Source: an uncultured SAR86 cluster bacterium | GTDB taxonomy: Bacteria; Pseudomonadota; Gammaproteobacteria; Magnimaribacterales; Magnimaribacteraceae | Assembly: GCA_902537425.1 (NCBI GenBank) | Contig: CACBBD010000001.1 | Span: forward strand, 62,001-126,000 | Direction of reading: 5' to 3' | Length of the DNA: 64,000 bases | Shown here: positions 46,050 to 54,667 of the stretch, piece by piece | How the letters are laid out: the number at the start of each line of letters is the position of its first letter | Numbering within the stretch: the first letter of the stretch is position 1 | Made by a program: the position numbers and the translations under genes | The notes under the pieces: generated by a model | What the model was told of the DNA's origin: nothing | Seen by the model: the letters and a program-made list of their open reading frames with translations, nothing else | Databases searched by the model: none

Positions 46050-46148
46050 TATGTACTCCTTTACATTACAAAATTTATATTTTGGATTTAAACTGCCAGT
46101 GAATGATAAATCAAGACCTTTAGGTTAAGCCGACACTGAATATAACCA

Positions 46149-46224
46149 TGGTGCCCCCTGTAGGACTCGAACCTACGACCAAGTGATTAAGAGTCACCTG
46201 CTCTACCAACTGAGCTAAGGAGGC
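46149..46224 (-). tRNA. tRNA-Lys (anticodon CTT)
   Basis: A full cloverleaf of 76 bases with encoded CCA: acceptor GCCTCCT pairs with AGGGGGC, D arm AGCTCAGTTGGTAGAGC, anticodon loop CTCTTAA giving CTT, and T arm with GTTCGAGTC. The anticodon stem is closed with one G-U pair. It is transcribed on the minus strand and flanked by unrelated protein genes. Confidence 0.95.
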
Positions 46225-46238
46225 AATAAAAGTTTTTT

Positions 46239-46667
46239 CTACCAAGTGTAAGTTGCCAAACAAACGATATAAGAAATAGTTACCAATATGGTCAAATTTG
46301 CTCTTAGGTTTCTATATTTCATGTGCCTCATCTTCTCTGAGACTCTCAATTCAAATAGATAGAATAAAATAAATGTAAGGAGACTTAGGTATAGACTGTA
46401 ATAAAGAAACATATTGGAGAGTGCAATTATCAAAAAACCGGCTAGTGAAACCAAAATACCCACTATTAATGAAAGATTATTTTCATCCTCTCCTTCCCAT
46501 CCCCAAGTCATACCTCCTAGGAAAGATAGTATTACACCTCCGTAAAATGATAAAAGTAGATTGAAGACATAACCCTCAGGAAAATCTAAAAAGAGCGGAT
46601 AAAAGGATAAAAAAATAAAGGGAATAACCCCCAGATATCCTAATATTTGCCTAGTTCTAATGTTCAT
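46239..46667 (-). CDS. DUF3429 membrane protein
   Basis: A 142-residue inner-membrane protein with about five hydrophobic segments. LGYLGVIPFIFLS at the start and FYGGVILSFLGGMTWGWE in the second segment are DUF3429 hallmarks. Function unknown; the family commonly neighbours photolyase or light-stress genes, as here, where it lies 2 bases after the photolyase. Probably the same operon. Confidence 0.8.
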   Translation of the reverse strand: MNIRTRQILGYLGVIPFIFLSFYPLFLDFPEGYVFNLLLSFYGGVILSFLGGMTWGWEGEDENNLSLIVGILVSLAGFLIIALSNMFLYYSLYLSLLTFILFYLFELRVSEKMRHMKYRNLRANLTILVTISYIVCLATYTW

Positions 46668-46669
46668 TT

Positions 46670-48079
46670 TTAACTTCTTTTTCTACTGCCATGTTTATAA
46701 TAAACAGATCTAGCAATCTTTTTAAACTCATCTCCTTTTCTTATTGACCAAATAGTATCTCTTGCATATTTTGCTGATTGTTTTAAGTCTACGACTGGAG
46801 AAATGTAAGCTGTCTGTAAATCTGCGGAATGTATTTTTTTTGGATCAATATCATTGAGACTTGGGATTATTTGTTTTATCCACTTTGCTTCGGGATCTTG
46901 ATCTAAGCTCTGTTTATTGACTGAATAAATTCTAGGTAGATTTATTCCAGTAACTCCACTTTGCATCTGTACTTGGGGAATGTGTATACCTGGTTCATAG
47001 TCGACAAACAGTTCTCCAAGCAAAGGAGATGTGGATTGCCATGGTTGCCATAAATTATAAGATGCAAATGACATGATCATCGCTCTCATTCTAAAATTGA
47101 TCCAACCCTTTTCTCTGAGATAAAGCATACAAGCATCCATAAAAGGAAATCCTGTTTCACCATTAATCCATCTATCAATAAATTCTTTATTCTCGGATTC
47201 TCTGAGGTTGTCACACATTCTGTGCATGGAATTAAATTCCAACTCGGGTTCTGTTTCTAATTTTTGTATGAAATGACAATGCCAATATAGTCTTTTCCTG
47301 AACGAATAGAGATCTCTCTTAAAATGTGATTGAGGATAATTAGCTTCAAGCCTTTGATATATTTCTCTGATAGATATTGAGCCAAATGCAATATGAGGAG
47401 AAAGTCTTGAGCATGATTCTTCAGCATCATGAGGGCTAGACATTTTCTTTGAATACCCTTCAGATCTGCTCTCAAAGAAAGAATTAAGTAGTGCATTTGC
47501 CTCTTTAGTACCACCTTTCTGGAATCCTTTTTGGATAATACTTTTAGATAGGTCTAAAAAGTCATCAAAATTCATGAGATCTGTAGGCTTACTACTTAGA
47601 TTTGGTTTTGGCTGATCATATCGACATTTTCTCATTTGCCTATTCCAATCAAAAGACCACCTGTCTCTGTTAAATTTGTCGATTTGTATTCCAAAATCTT
47701 CATATATATGCAGTTTTGATGACCCCTTGAATGTATTTTTGAATTTACTAATTTGATTTCTGTAATACGATGTATCAGTTGAGTGATTTAGATGAATTTT
47801 AGACTGTGGATAATTTTTTTCGATGAACGCGGCGAGATCTTGGTAAGAACCTTCAAAAATCTCAATAGATGAATTGAGTTTCTTCAATTTTAATTGAACC
47901 TCTTTAAGGCAATCAATTAAAAATGAAAATTGCCTCGGAGATCTCCCATCAATAGACCAATAGTAACTATCATAAACATAAATAATTTTATAATTTTGGT
48001 TTAACGAACCATAGAAAAGGGCTGAGTTATCCTCTAATCTAAGATTCCTATGTAATATGATGATATCCACTTTGAACAA
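46670..48079 (-). CDS. Cryptochrome/photolyase family protein
   Basis: A 469-residue flavoprotein that repairs UV-damaged DNA or senses blue light. The N-terminal alpha/beta domain begins VDIIILHRNLRLEDN. The FAD domain includes SRLSPHIAFGSISIREIY, the substrate-site ETGFPFMDACMLYL, and NFRMRAMIMSFASYNLWQPW. The Trp electron-transfer chain cannot be confirmed by eye. It starts with TTG (48079) or a GTG nine bases later. A DUF3429 gene follows. It may be a CPD photolyase or a member of the cryptochrome-like marine group; repair activity is likely but unproven. Confidence 0.88.
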   Translation of the reverse strand: MFKVDIIILHRNLRLEDNSALFYGSLNQNYKIIYVYDSYYWSIDGRSPRQFSFLIDCLKEVQLKLKKLNSSIEIFEGSYQDLAAFIEKNYPQSKIHLNHSTDTSYYRNQISKFKNTFKGSSKLHIYEDFGIQIDKFNRDRWSFDWNRQMRKCRYDQPKPNLSSKPTDLMNFDDFLDLSKSIIQKGFQKGGTKEANALLNSFFESRSEGYSKKMSSPHDAEESCSRLSPHIAFGSISIREIYQRLEANYPQSHFKRDLYSFRKRLYWHCHFIQKLETEPELEFNSMHRMCDNLRESENKEFIDRWINGETGFPFMDACMLYLREKGWINFRMRAMIMSFASYNLWQPWQSTSPLLGELFVDYEPGIHIPQVQMQSGVTGINLPRIYSVNKQSLDQDPEAKWIKQIIPSLNDIDPKKIHSADLQTAYISPVVDLKQSAKYARDTIWSIRKGDEFKKIARSVYYKHGSRKRS

Positions 48080-48192
48080 GTGGGCGCAGCATTATTTTAC
48101 TAGATTGAGCACATAATAACAGTAGGGAAAATTATCTACTAAATACCTATCGTAATATGGTAGGCTCAATAAAAAAAATCTAAATTGGAATT

Positions 48193-49404
48193 ATGATGAA
48201 TACAAAAACAAGGGACTTTCCACTTTACCCAAAAGAGGTGACTAATGATTTCTTATCAAAGTGTTTTGGTGAATCTGTAATATCTTTTGAACTGGACACA
48301 AGTATGACAGCTGGAGGTGTTTTAGCTGATGCTTTTAGAGTCTTTAATATTAGATATGATAAGGTTAATGATCTCCCTACAAGCTGCTTTGTCAAATGTA
48401 CAAAAGAAATACCAGAAGTTGTCGAACTCTGCCTCGCAACCCAAGTATATGCAAAAGAAGTATATTTCTATTCAACTCTAATCGAAAAAGTAAGAGATGT
48501 AATTAGAGTCCCAGAGTGTTATGGAATCTTCAAAGATGAAGATGATGAAGAATGTAAAGAGTTCTGTTTAGTTCTAGAGGATTTTGATCAAGATAACTGG
48601 ATGCCTTTTGATCAGTTTGATAACCCTATGGATTTTGAAGATACCGCTATGCTAATGAGAGATCTTGGATCATTCCATGCAGCTTGTTGGAATGAACCAG
48701 TTTCTGATCAGCCTGGTTTAGGTCACTATAGGGCCCACTGGCAATCACTTAATGATAGTTTTTGGGATGAAGAAGGTACAGCATGGGATGAAGTTATTCC
48801 TAAGTGGGAGGAAGTGTATGGAGAAGATTTATTATCTTTAGTGGATTCTGAAGTTAAAGAGACAATTCTCAAGATTAATGCAATCTATACCTCAGATAAT
48901 GGAAAAAAAATTCAAGAAAATCTAATTAAAGAATTACAGAAAAGACCAAGGACTATTACCCACGGAGATGCAAGAGGAAATAATATCTTTAAATCTAGCG
49001 ATGGCAGGACTATAGGGATAATTGATTGGCAAATGTGGGCAGCTGGTCCGGCGAGTAATGAATTTAGCCAGTTGTGGTTTAATTCGTACTCCCTAGAAAG
49101 TGGTATGATTCATAAGTTAAATGAACTTACTCAAATCTACTATGACTCTTTAACCGGGAGTAATTCCGAAATAAAAAATTCTTATCCTTTTGAGCAGCTT
49201 CTAGATGATACGAAACTCATATTTATTAATATGTGGATTCAATATATTGGTTTTACCTTAGGTTCTATTGAAGGATACAAAGATCCAGAACTTAAAAAAT
49301 CTAAAGATAATTGGCGTGAGATGATGAAAAGAAATATGGAGACAGTGCATTATTCTGGATGTTTAGAGTCTTTTGAGAAGTTTATCGCTCAATCAAAGTT
49401 ATAG
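48193..49404 (+). CDS. CHK/EcKinase-like phosphotransferase, copy 1
   Basis: A 403-residue kinase-fold protein of the CHK (ecdysteroid-kinase-like, DUF1679) branch. The catalytic loop THGDARGNNIF (about 257-267) and metal-binding IIDWQMWAAGP are intact. It would phosphorylate a hydroxyl on a small hydrophobic molecule; steroid-like or acyl substrates are known for relatives. The next gene is a clear duplicate with the same motifs and similar length. Cytoplasmic. Substrate unknown. Confidence 0.8.
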   Translation: MMNTKTRDFPLYPKEVTNDFLSKCFGESVISFELDTSMTAGGVLADAFRVFNIRYDKVNDLPTSCFVKCTKEIPEVVELCLATQVYAKEVYFYSTLIEKVRDVIRVPECYGIFKDEDDEECKEFCLVLEDFDQDNWMPFDQFDNPMDFEDTAMLMRDLGSFHAACWNEPVSDQPGLGHYRAHWQSLNDSFWDEEGTAWDEVIPKWEEVYGEDLLSLVDSEVKETILKINAIYTSDNGKKIQENLIKELQKRPRTITHGDARGNNIFKSSDGRTIGIIDWQMWAAGPASNEFSQLWFNSYSLESGMIHKLNELTQIYYDSLTGSNSEIKNSYPFEQLLDDTKLIFINMWIQYIGFTLGSIEGYKDPELKKSKDNWREMMKRNMETVHYSGCLESFEKFIAQSKL

Positions 49405-49432
49405 ATTTTAGTTTAAATCCAAGGAGGGAAAA

Positions 49433-50653
49433 ATGTCAGCAATAGGAAGAAACTTTCCACTATCACCTGAAGAAGTAACAATAGAATTTCTTTCGGCCTG
49501 TTTTGGGAAAGAAGTTACCTCATTCAAACTCGATACCAGTATGATTGATGGCGGCGTATTAGCTGATGCGTTTAAAGTAGAAGAAATTAAATATTTAGAA
49601 AAGCAAGATGAAACTGGTCTTATTTCAAGCTGTTTTATAAAGTGCACCAAAGACATTCCAGAAGTCGTAGATATGAGCCTGTCAACACAGATATATGCTA
49701 AAGAAGTATATTTTTACTCAAAGTTAATCAGTAGGATAAAGAAGGCTATAAGAGTTCCTGAATGCTACGGAATTTTTACTGATAAAGATGATAAAGATTG
49801 CAAAGATTTTTGTATTGTTTTAGAGGATTTGTCAGGTGAGGATTGGGAAGCATATGAACAATTTGAGAATCCTATGGGCCTTGAAGATCTAAAAACATAT
49901 ATGTTGGATCTTGCTTCATTCCACGCAGCATCTTGGAACGAGCCTATCTCAGATCAGCCAGGTCTTGGTGTTTTCAGACCACATTGGCAAAATCTTAATG
50001 ATGAATATTGGGATAATGGAACTACCACTTGGAATGAAGTGAAAATAAAGTGGAAAGAAATATATGGTGAACCTTTTGAGCTCCTTGCTGGCGATGAAGT
50101 AAAAGTAACCATAGAAAAAATAGCTGAAATATTCACATCTGAAAATGGGAAAAAAATACAAGACGCTATGCTAAAAAGGCTGGAATCAAGACCCAGGACG
50201 ATTACTCATGGTGATGCAAGAGGAAACAATGTGTTCAAATCAAAATCTAAAGGGAACATGGCTTTGATTGATTGGCAAATGTGGGTCGCTGGACCTTGCA
50301 GTAATGAATTTTGTCAAATTTGGTTAAATTCTTGGTCTCTAGAAAGTGGAATGGTATTTAAATTAGAAGAAGTTACAAGAATTTACTATGAAGAGCTTTG
50401 CAGATTGAGGCCTGAAGTAGAGAAAGATTATCCATTTGATGATATGTTTTTTGATATGAAGTTGATCTTTATAAATATGTGGAATCAGTATCAAGGTTTT
50501 GCAGCGGGTGCATTAGATGGATATAAAGATCCAAAACAAAAAAAAGCAAAAGAAAACTTTTATAATTTATTTAAAAGATCAATGGAAACACTGCACTATT
50601 CCAATTGCCTTGAAACATTTGAAGAATTTATTAACTTATTGGAAACAAAATAA
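49433..50653 (+). CDS. CHK/EcKinase-like phosphotransferase, copy 2
   Basis: A 406-residue tandem paralogue of the preceding kinase: both begin with a similar FPLSPEEVT or FPLYPKEVT segment, share FCLVLEDF/FCIVLEDL, SFHAA(C/S)WNEP and DQPGLG, and carry THGDARGNN and LIDWQMWVAGP. The copies differ most in the N-terminal 60 residues and the substrate-facing middle, suggesting related but different substrates. An AAGGAGG ribosome-binding site precedes the ATG. The stop overlaps the start of a histidine phosphatase by one base. Confidence 0.8.
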   Translation: MSAIGRNFPLSPEEVTIEFLSACFGKEVTSFKLDTSMIDGGVLADAFKVEEIKYLEKQDETGLISSCFIKCTKDIPEVVDMSLSTQIYAKEVYFYSKLISRIKKAIRVPECYGIFTDKDDKDCKDFCIVLEDLSGEDWEAYEQFENPMGLEDLKTYMLDLASFHAASWNEPISDQPGLGVFRPHWQNLNDEYWDNGTTTWNEVKIKWKEIYGEPFELLAGDEVKVTIEKIAEIFTSENGKKIQDAMLKRLESRPRTITHGDARGNNVFKSKSKGNMALIDWQMWVAGPCSNEFCQIWLNSWSLESGMVFKLEEVTRIYYEELCRLRPEVEKDYPFDDMFFDMKLIFINMWNQYQGFAAGALDGYKDPKQKKAKENFYNLFKRSMETLHYSNCLETFEEFINLLETK

Positions 50654-51369
50654 TGCAACCAAATATGTCACTAGATGGCCATCATAGAAAACGTATCTAT
50701 CTCTTTAGGCATGGCGAAGTAAATTACATGCCATCTGGTAAGGTCGTCAAAGACCCTAATCAGGTTGATTTAACAGAATTAGGGCTTCTACAAGCAAAAC
50801 TAATAGATGAGAATACTAAGAATATTGATTTTGAGAGGATAATTAGCTCGGGCCTGCCGAGGACTATCCAGACAGGTGCTCATATGGCCAAAAGAAGGAA
50901 CATATCTATAGAAGCTTATCCAGAGCTGAAAGAATACCAATGGGACCCTAAATCTTTTAAAGATAATGACGTAAGAAAATTTGGATATTTATTTGAAAAT
51001 TCCAAATCAAAAGATGCAATTGGGGGAATTGAAGAGGCTGATGAATTCTATAATAGAGTAATTAATCAATTGGAAAAGATTATCAAAGAAGAGTGGAGTC
51101 AAATAGCCATTGTTTTGCATGGTGCAGTTAATGCTGCAATCATGTGTTGGTTAAATGACATCGATATAAGTCTAGCATCAAAATTTGATCAAGATCATGC
51201 CGCTCTGAACATTATTGATGTCGATACAAATGAAGATGGTGAAATCGTAAGGAAATCAATAAGACGATATAACATTCCTCCAGACTTATCTAATATAGAC
51301 TCCGATATTTGGTCTTCTTGGGAATCTACAGCAAGTAAGATAATTAGCTTTAATGAGTCAGCCACTTAA
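50653..51369 (+). CDS. Histidine phosphatase family protein
   Basis: A 238-residue phosphohydrolase of the phosphoglycerate-mutase-like superfamily. The phospho-His site is LFRHGEVNY (His20), and the second His lies in IVLHGAVNAA. It starts in the stop codon of the second CHK-type kinase (TAATG), so kinase and phosphatase are translationally coupled, implying that one removes phosphate added by the other or acts on a later phosphorylated product; this is inference. Its end overlaps the convergent hydrolase by 20 bases. Confidence 0.85.
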   Translation: MQPNMSLDGHHRKRIYLFRHGEVNYMPSGKVVKDPNQVDLTELGLLQAKLIDENTKNIDFERIISSGLPRTIQTGAHMAKRRNISIEAYPELKEYQWDPKSFKDNDVRKFGYLFENSKSKDAIGGIEEADEFYNRVINQLEKIIKEEWSQIAIVLHGAVNAAIMCWLNDIDISLASKFDQDHAALNIIDVDTNEDGEIVRKSIRRYNIPPDLSNIDSDIWSSWESTASKIISFNESAT

Positions 51370-52147
51370 TTATGTCCTGGAAGGCATTGGTATCCTGCAT
51401 TAGAAATAAATGACCCCCTTCATAGAACTCTAACTTACTGTTACGAATTTTTTGATGCATCTTCTCCATGTTTAACATAGGAGCTATACCGTCATATTTA
51501 CCTCCGAGTAAAAAAGTGGGAATATTTATATGATCTAAATCAAAGTAAGTATTATGGTCCTTTCTTGCCAAGAGTTGCTTAAGGAGGTTTCTTGGCTTTG
51601 GTTTAAATGCGTTCCTATTTTTTGCCTGTTCTTTTATAGATCGCCATAAATCCTTATTTTGCTCTATCCATTCATCAGTAATCCTTAAGTCATTTATTTT
51701 GATACTTTTCTCTAATTTCTCCTCTTCATTCAACTCTTCTAATATGTGTAAAGGATATGAAGAGCCACCCTCTCCACCTGAGGAAGTACAAGCCAAGACT
51801 AGTTTACTAACTCTAGATGAATGCCTTTTTATAAATTCTTGAGCAACCATACCGCCAAAAGAAACACCCATAACTGGAATAGTATTTATTTCAAGGACAT
51901 CAAGAAGATGAGCAGCATCATCAGCATATTGTTGCATTGAATAAGCTCCAGATGGGCTAGATGTCTGACCTAAGCCTCTTTGATCATAACTAATAATTTC
52001 AAAATGTTCTGAAAGAGGTGAATGAAGCTGATTGGGCTTATTACGTAAGTCTCCACCTGTTCCTCCTATAAACAATAATGGTCCATTAGGGCGTGGTGCA
52101 CTCCTTTCAAAATACATATCTAACTCTTTTGTGCTTATAATGGCCAT
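51350..52147 (-). CDS. Alpha/beta hydrolase
   Basis: A 265-residue hydrolase. Nucleophile Ser96 in GVSFGGM, the acid in GGKYDGIAP and the His in YEGGHLFLMQD make the triad. No signal peptide. The pattern is like 3-oxoadipate enol-lactonase and related esterases, but no aromatic-degradation genes are nearby, so the substrate is open. It is convergent with the phosphatase, overlapping by 20 bases, and divergent from the small exported protein. Confidence 0.85.
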   Translation of the reverse strand: MAIISTKELDMYFERSAPRPNGPLLFIGGTGGDLRNKPNQLHSPLSEHFEIISYDQRGLGQTSSPSGAYSMQQYADDAAHLLDVLEINTIPVMGVSFGGMVAQEFIKRHSSRVSKLVLACTSSGGEGGSSYPLHILEELNEEEKLEKSIKINDLRITDEWIEQNKDLWRSIKEQAKNRNAFKPKPRNLLKQLLARKDHNTYFDLDHINIPTFLLGGKYDGIAPMLNMEKMHQKIRNSKLEFYEGGHLFLMQDTNAFQDIIKWLTH

Positions 52148-52181
52148 GCTCAGTCAGTATGAATTATAGAATAAAAAAATT

Positions 52182-52391
52182 ATGAAAAAGGCTTTTATAC
52201 TAACCGTGTTTATCACTTTATTCGTTTATCCATCAACTTCATTTGCAAATGAGTTTAGTCTCTTTATAAAACCCTGTAAAAGTTGTGAATGGTTAACCTA
52301 TCCCACTCCTTTTCGTCTTAAAGAGCAATGTGAAATAGCAAGACAAGGTATTTTTATACAAGGCATGACTAAATGTCTAAAAACTGACTAA
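52182..52391 (+). CDS. Small exported cysteine-containing protein (69 aa)
   Basis: A signal peptide (about 22 residues, cleavage after SFA) followed by a mature part of only ~47 residues with four cysteines (CKSC, then two single Cys), suitable for two disulfides in the periplasm or outside the cell. The GH5-like gene starts 3 bases after its stop, so they are co-transcribed. I do not recognise a family. Confidence 0.6.
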   Translation: MKKAFILTVFITLFVYPSTSFANEFSLFIKPCKSCEWLTYPTPFRLKEQCEIARQGIFIQGMTKCLKTD

Positions 52392-52394
52392 ATT

Positions 52395-53459
52395 ATGACT
52401 AAATGGACAGAGTCGGAAGCTTTTACATGGTATAAAAACCAAGATTGGATAGTTGGATGCAACTATCTACCCAGTAATGCAATAAATCAGCTGGAAATGT
52501 TTCAACCAGAAACATTTGATATTGAAATAAATAAAAGGGAATTATCTTGGGCAAATGATTTAGGCTTTAACTCAGTTAGGGTTTATCTGCATGACTTACT
52601 TTGGAGTGATCCAGAAACCTTTAAAACTATCTTAGATCAATTTCTAGATATTTGTGCCCGAAATAAGATAAGGCCAATGTTAGTTTTATTTGATGACTGT
52701 CACAGACCCTATCCAAAACTTGGTGCACAACCCAAACCAGTTAAAGGTGTTCATAATTCAGGTTGGAAACAGAGCCCGGGTATGGCTCTTGTAAGTGAAA
52801 TTCATGATAATGATAGTCATCCAGAAATACCTAGACTTAAGAGTTTTGTTCAAGAAGTACTAGGGCACTTTGGCAATGATCAGAGAATTCTTCTTTGGGA
52901 TATTTACAATGAACCCGGTCAATTTGGGATAGGTGACAAATCTTTGGCCTTATTAAAATTGGTTTGGGAATGGGCACTGGAGGTAAGACCTTCCCAGCCT
53001 CTAACAGCCTGTTTAGATGGCTCCGTAGGTGAAGAGATTATTGAATTGAATCAAAAAAATTCTGATGTTATTACCTTTCATACTTATGAGGGCGAAAAAC
53101 TTCAAGAGACAATCGATAGACTGAAAAACCTCAATAGACCTTTAATCTGTAGTGAGTATATGGCTAGAGAATTTGGTTCAACTTTTGAATTAAGCTTACC
53201 TATTTTTAAAAAAAATAATATTGGATGTTTTAACTGGGGGCTTGTAGCTGGAAAAAGCCAAACTCATTTTGGCTGGTCTACAATCTTAGACCTAAAAAAG
53301 AAAAAGGAAGAAGGTGATTTTTTAAATGAAGGTGATGATATACCTGAGCCTGAATTATGGTTTCATGATATTTTAAGAGCTGATGGTAGCCCTTACTCTT
53401 CGGAAGAGGCAATTTTTATAAAAGAAATGACTGCTTCTAAGAAGCTAGTTTGGAAATAA
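52395..53459 (+). CDS. GH5-like glycoside hydrolase, cytoplasmic
   Basis: A 354-residue TIM-barrel hydrolase of clan GH-A. The acid/base Glu lies in DIYNEP (about residue 174) and the nucleophile Glu in SEYMARE (about 253), with the expected VRVYL strand early. There is no signal peptide, so it is intracellular, unlike most cellulases and mannanases; the substrate is then a short imported or internal beta-glycoside. It lies directly after the small cysteine protein gene. Confidence 0.82.
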   Translation: MTKWTESEAFTWYKNQDWIVGCNYLPSNAINQLEMFQPETFDIEINKRELSWANDLGFNSVRVYLHDLLWSDPETFKTILDQFLDICARNKIRPMLVLFDDCHRPYPKLGAQPKPVKGVHNSGWKQSPGMALVSEIHDNDSHPEIPRLKSFVQEVLGHFGNDQRILLWDIYNEPGQFGIGDKSLALLKLVWEWALEVRPSQPLTACLDGSVGEEIIELNQKNSDVITFHTYEGEKLQETIDRLKNLNRPLICSEYMAREFGSTFELSLPIFKKNNIGCFNWGLVAGKSQTHFGWSTILDLKKKKEEGDFLNEGDDIPEPELWFHDILRADGSPYSSEEAIFIKEMTASKKLVWK

Positions 53460-53462
53460 ACT

Positions 53463-53981
53463 TTAATCGATATCAATATATTTAGTCCATTCCTCATCTT
53501 TGAAGTTATAAGAAGAATCCAAATAAGACCTCGTCATATGCTTTAAAGTTGGCTTTTTAGGCGTCGTCAATGGCTTCAAATCAGAATTCCCTTTTTTGTT
53601 ATTACAAACTTTGCAAGAAGTAGTGACATTCTCCCAAGAAGTATCACCTCCTTTTGAAATTGGAATTACATGATCTAGAGTAAGATCATTTCTCGAAAAT
53701 TTTTTCTCACAGTACTGGCATACATAGTTATCCCTAAAAAAAACATTGGATCTTGAAAACTTTACCTCTTTTTTGAGATGATGATAATCTGAAAGCATAA
53801 TTATGCTTGGGACATTGAAGGCCATGCTGGGAGACCTGACGACCCAATCGCTGTGATCTTTAACCACAAAGACTTTTCGATTTAAAGTGAGTTTTATAGC
53901 AGAGTGCCAGTCGACTACTGAAAGCGGAAAAAAACTCAGAGGCCTTCCATCTCTATTCAATATCAAACAATCAGCAGACAC
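53463..53981 (-). CDS. HNH endonuclease-domain protein
   Basis: A 172-residue protein with a central HNH nuclease domain: two zinc Cys pairs (CQYC and CKVC) and the catalytic LTLDHVIPISKGG with the later ENVTTSC. This stand-alone type is widespread in marine bacteria and is not part of an intron or restriction system here. The start is GTG. It converges on the GH5-like gene and is divergent from the exported protein gene. Biological role unknown. Confidence 0.85.
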   Translation of the reverse strand: MSADCLILNRDGRPLSFFPLSVVDWHSAIKLTLNRKVFVVKDHSDWVVRSPSMAFNVPSIIMLSDYHHLKKEVKFSRSNVFFRDNYVCQYCEKKFSRNDLTLDHVIPISKGGDTSWENVTTSCKVCNNKKGNSDLKPLTTPKKPTLKHMTRSYLDSSYNFKDEEWTKYIDID

Positions 53982-54050
53982 CCAGTTAATATAATATTTT
54001 TCTGTACAATTTTCTAGAGCAATAAAGTTACTTTCTAGTTACTTTTTTTG

Positions 54051-54067
54051 TAGGTAAAATTTACCTA
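54051..54067. promoter_or_regulatory. Perfect 17-bp palindrome directly before a start codon
   Basis: TAGGTAAA, A, TTTACCTA: a perfect inverted repeat with 8-bp arms, 3 bases before the ATG at 54071. TAAAAT inside it (54055-54060) is a good -10. It therefore looks like a repressor operator over the core promoter, or a hairpin in a very short leader. No normal ribosome-binding site lies between it and the ATG. Confidence 0.55.
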
Positions 54068-54070
54068 AAA

Positions 54071-54667
54071 ATGAATAAATTATTTACCTTGCTAGCAATA
54101 ATTTTTATTGCTGACCCCTTATATTCAGAGGAGCCCAAGAGAGTTTTATGTGAATTGGAGGGTAATTATTCCATTACTTATGATGACTTCAGAAGGAATT
54201 ATTTTAATGAAGCTGTAGAGATTGCAAAAAATGTAGCAGTAACTACAACTCAATCGATATTTGTTTTAAATAGAGCAAAGCAAACTCTAAATAAAGATGC
54301 ATGGGATAAAAATAAAATTGATGTTACCCAATATTGGGCCCTAGATGAAAATTCAGATGATCTCCTAAAACTAGACTATGTGGTCGAACCAGCTCCAGTC
54401 TGGGTTACGCAAAGTGATTGGGTAAAGGAGAAGAAAGAAACAGGCATTACGGTAACTCATTTTATTGAGAATGGTGCAATGCATCCAAATTATCCTGAAT
54501 ATAAAGTTGATATTTATCAAATAAATAATGAGATAAATTGGTTTACTGGAAAAGCAAGAATTAAAGGAGATATTTGGCTTAAAAGAGTAGATGGTAAAAA
54601 AGGCAAAGATCCAAAAATAGAAATTCTTGCAAAAGGAAACTGTGAAAAACAAAAGAAAAAGTTTTGA
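54071..54667 (+). CDS. Exported hypothetical protein (198 aa)
   Basis: A signal peptide (about 20 residues, ending near YSE) and a mature soluble domain with beta-rich character, one Cys near the mature start and one near the C-terminus (a possible disulfide), and a lysine-rich tail. No domain recognised. A perfect palindrome immediately precedes its ATG and no clear ribosome-binding site is present, so its expression is probably specially controlled. It ends directly against the convergent YeiH-type gene. Confidence 0.65.
   Translation: MNKLFTLLAIIFIADPLYSEEPKRVLCELEGNYSITYDDFRRNYFNEAVEIAKNVAVTTTQSIFVLNRAKQTLNKDAWDKNKIDVTQYWALDENSDDLLKLDYVVEPAPVWVTQSDWVKEKKETGITVTHFIENGAMHPNYPEYKVDIYQINNEINWFTGKARIKGDIWLKRVDGKKGKDPKIEILAKGNCEKQKKKF

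Noticed and set aside
46069-46084. CAAAAT-TTAT-ATTTTG inverted repeat upstream of the NTF2-like gene
   Set aside because: All A/T except the ends and overlapping a normal -10; symmetry of this size is expected by chance in such DNA.
53463-53981. HNH gene as part of a mobile intron or restriction system
   Set aside because: No intron boundaries, methyltransferase, repeats or interrupted gene nearby.
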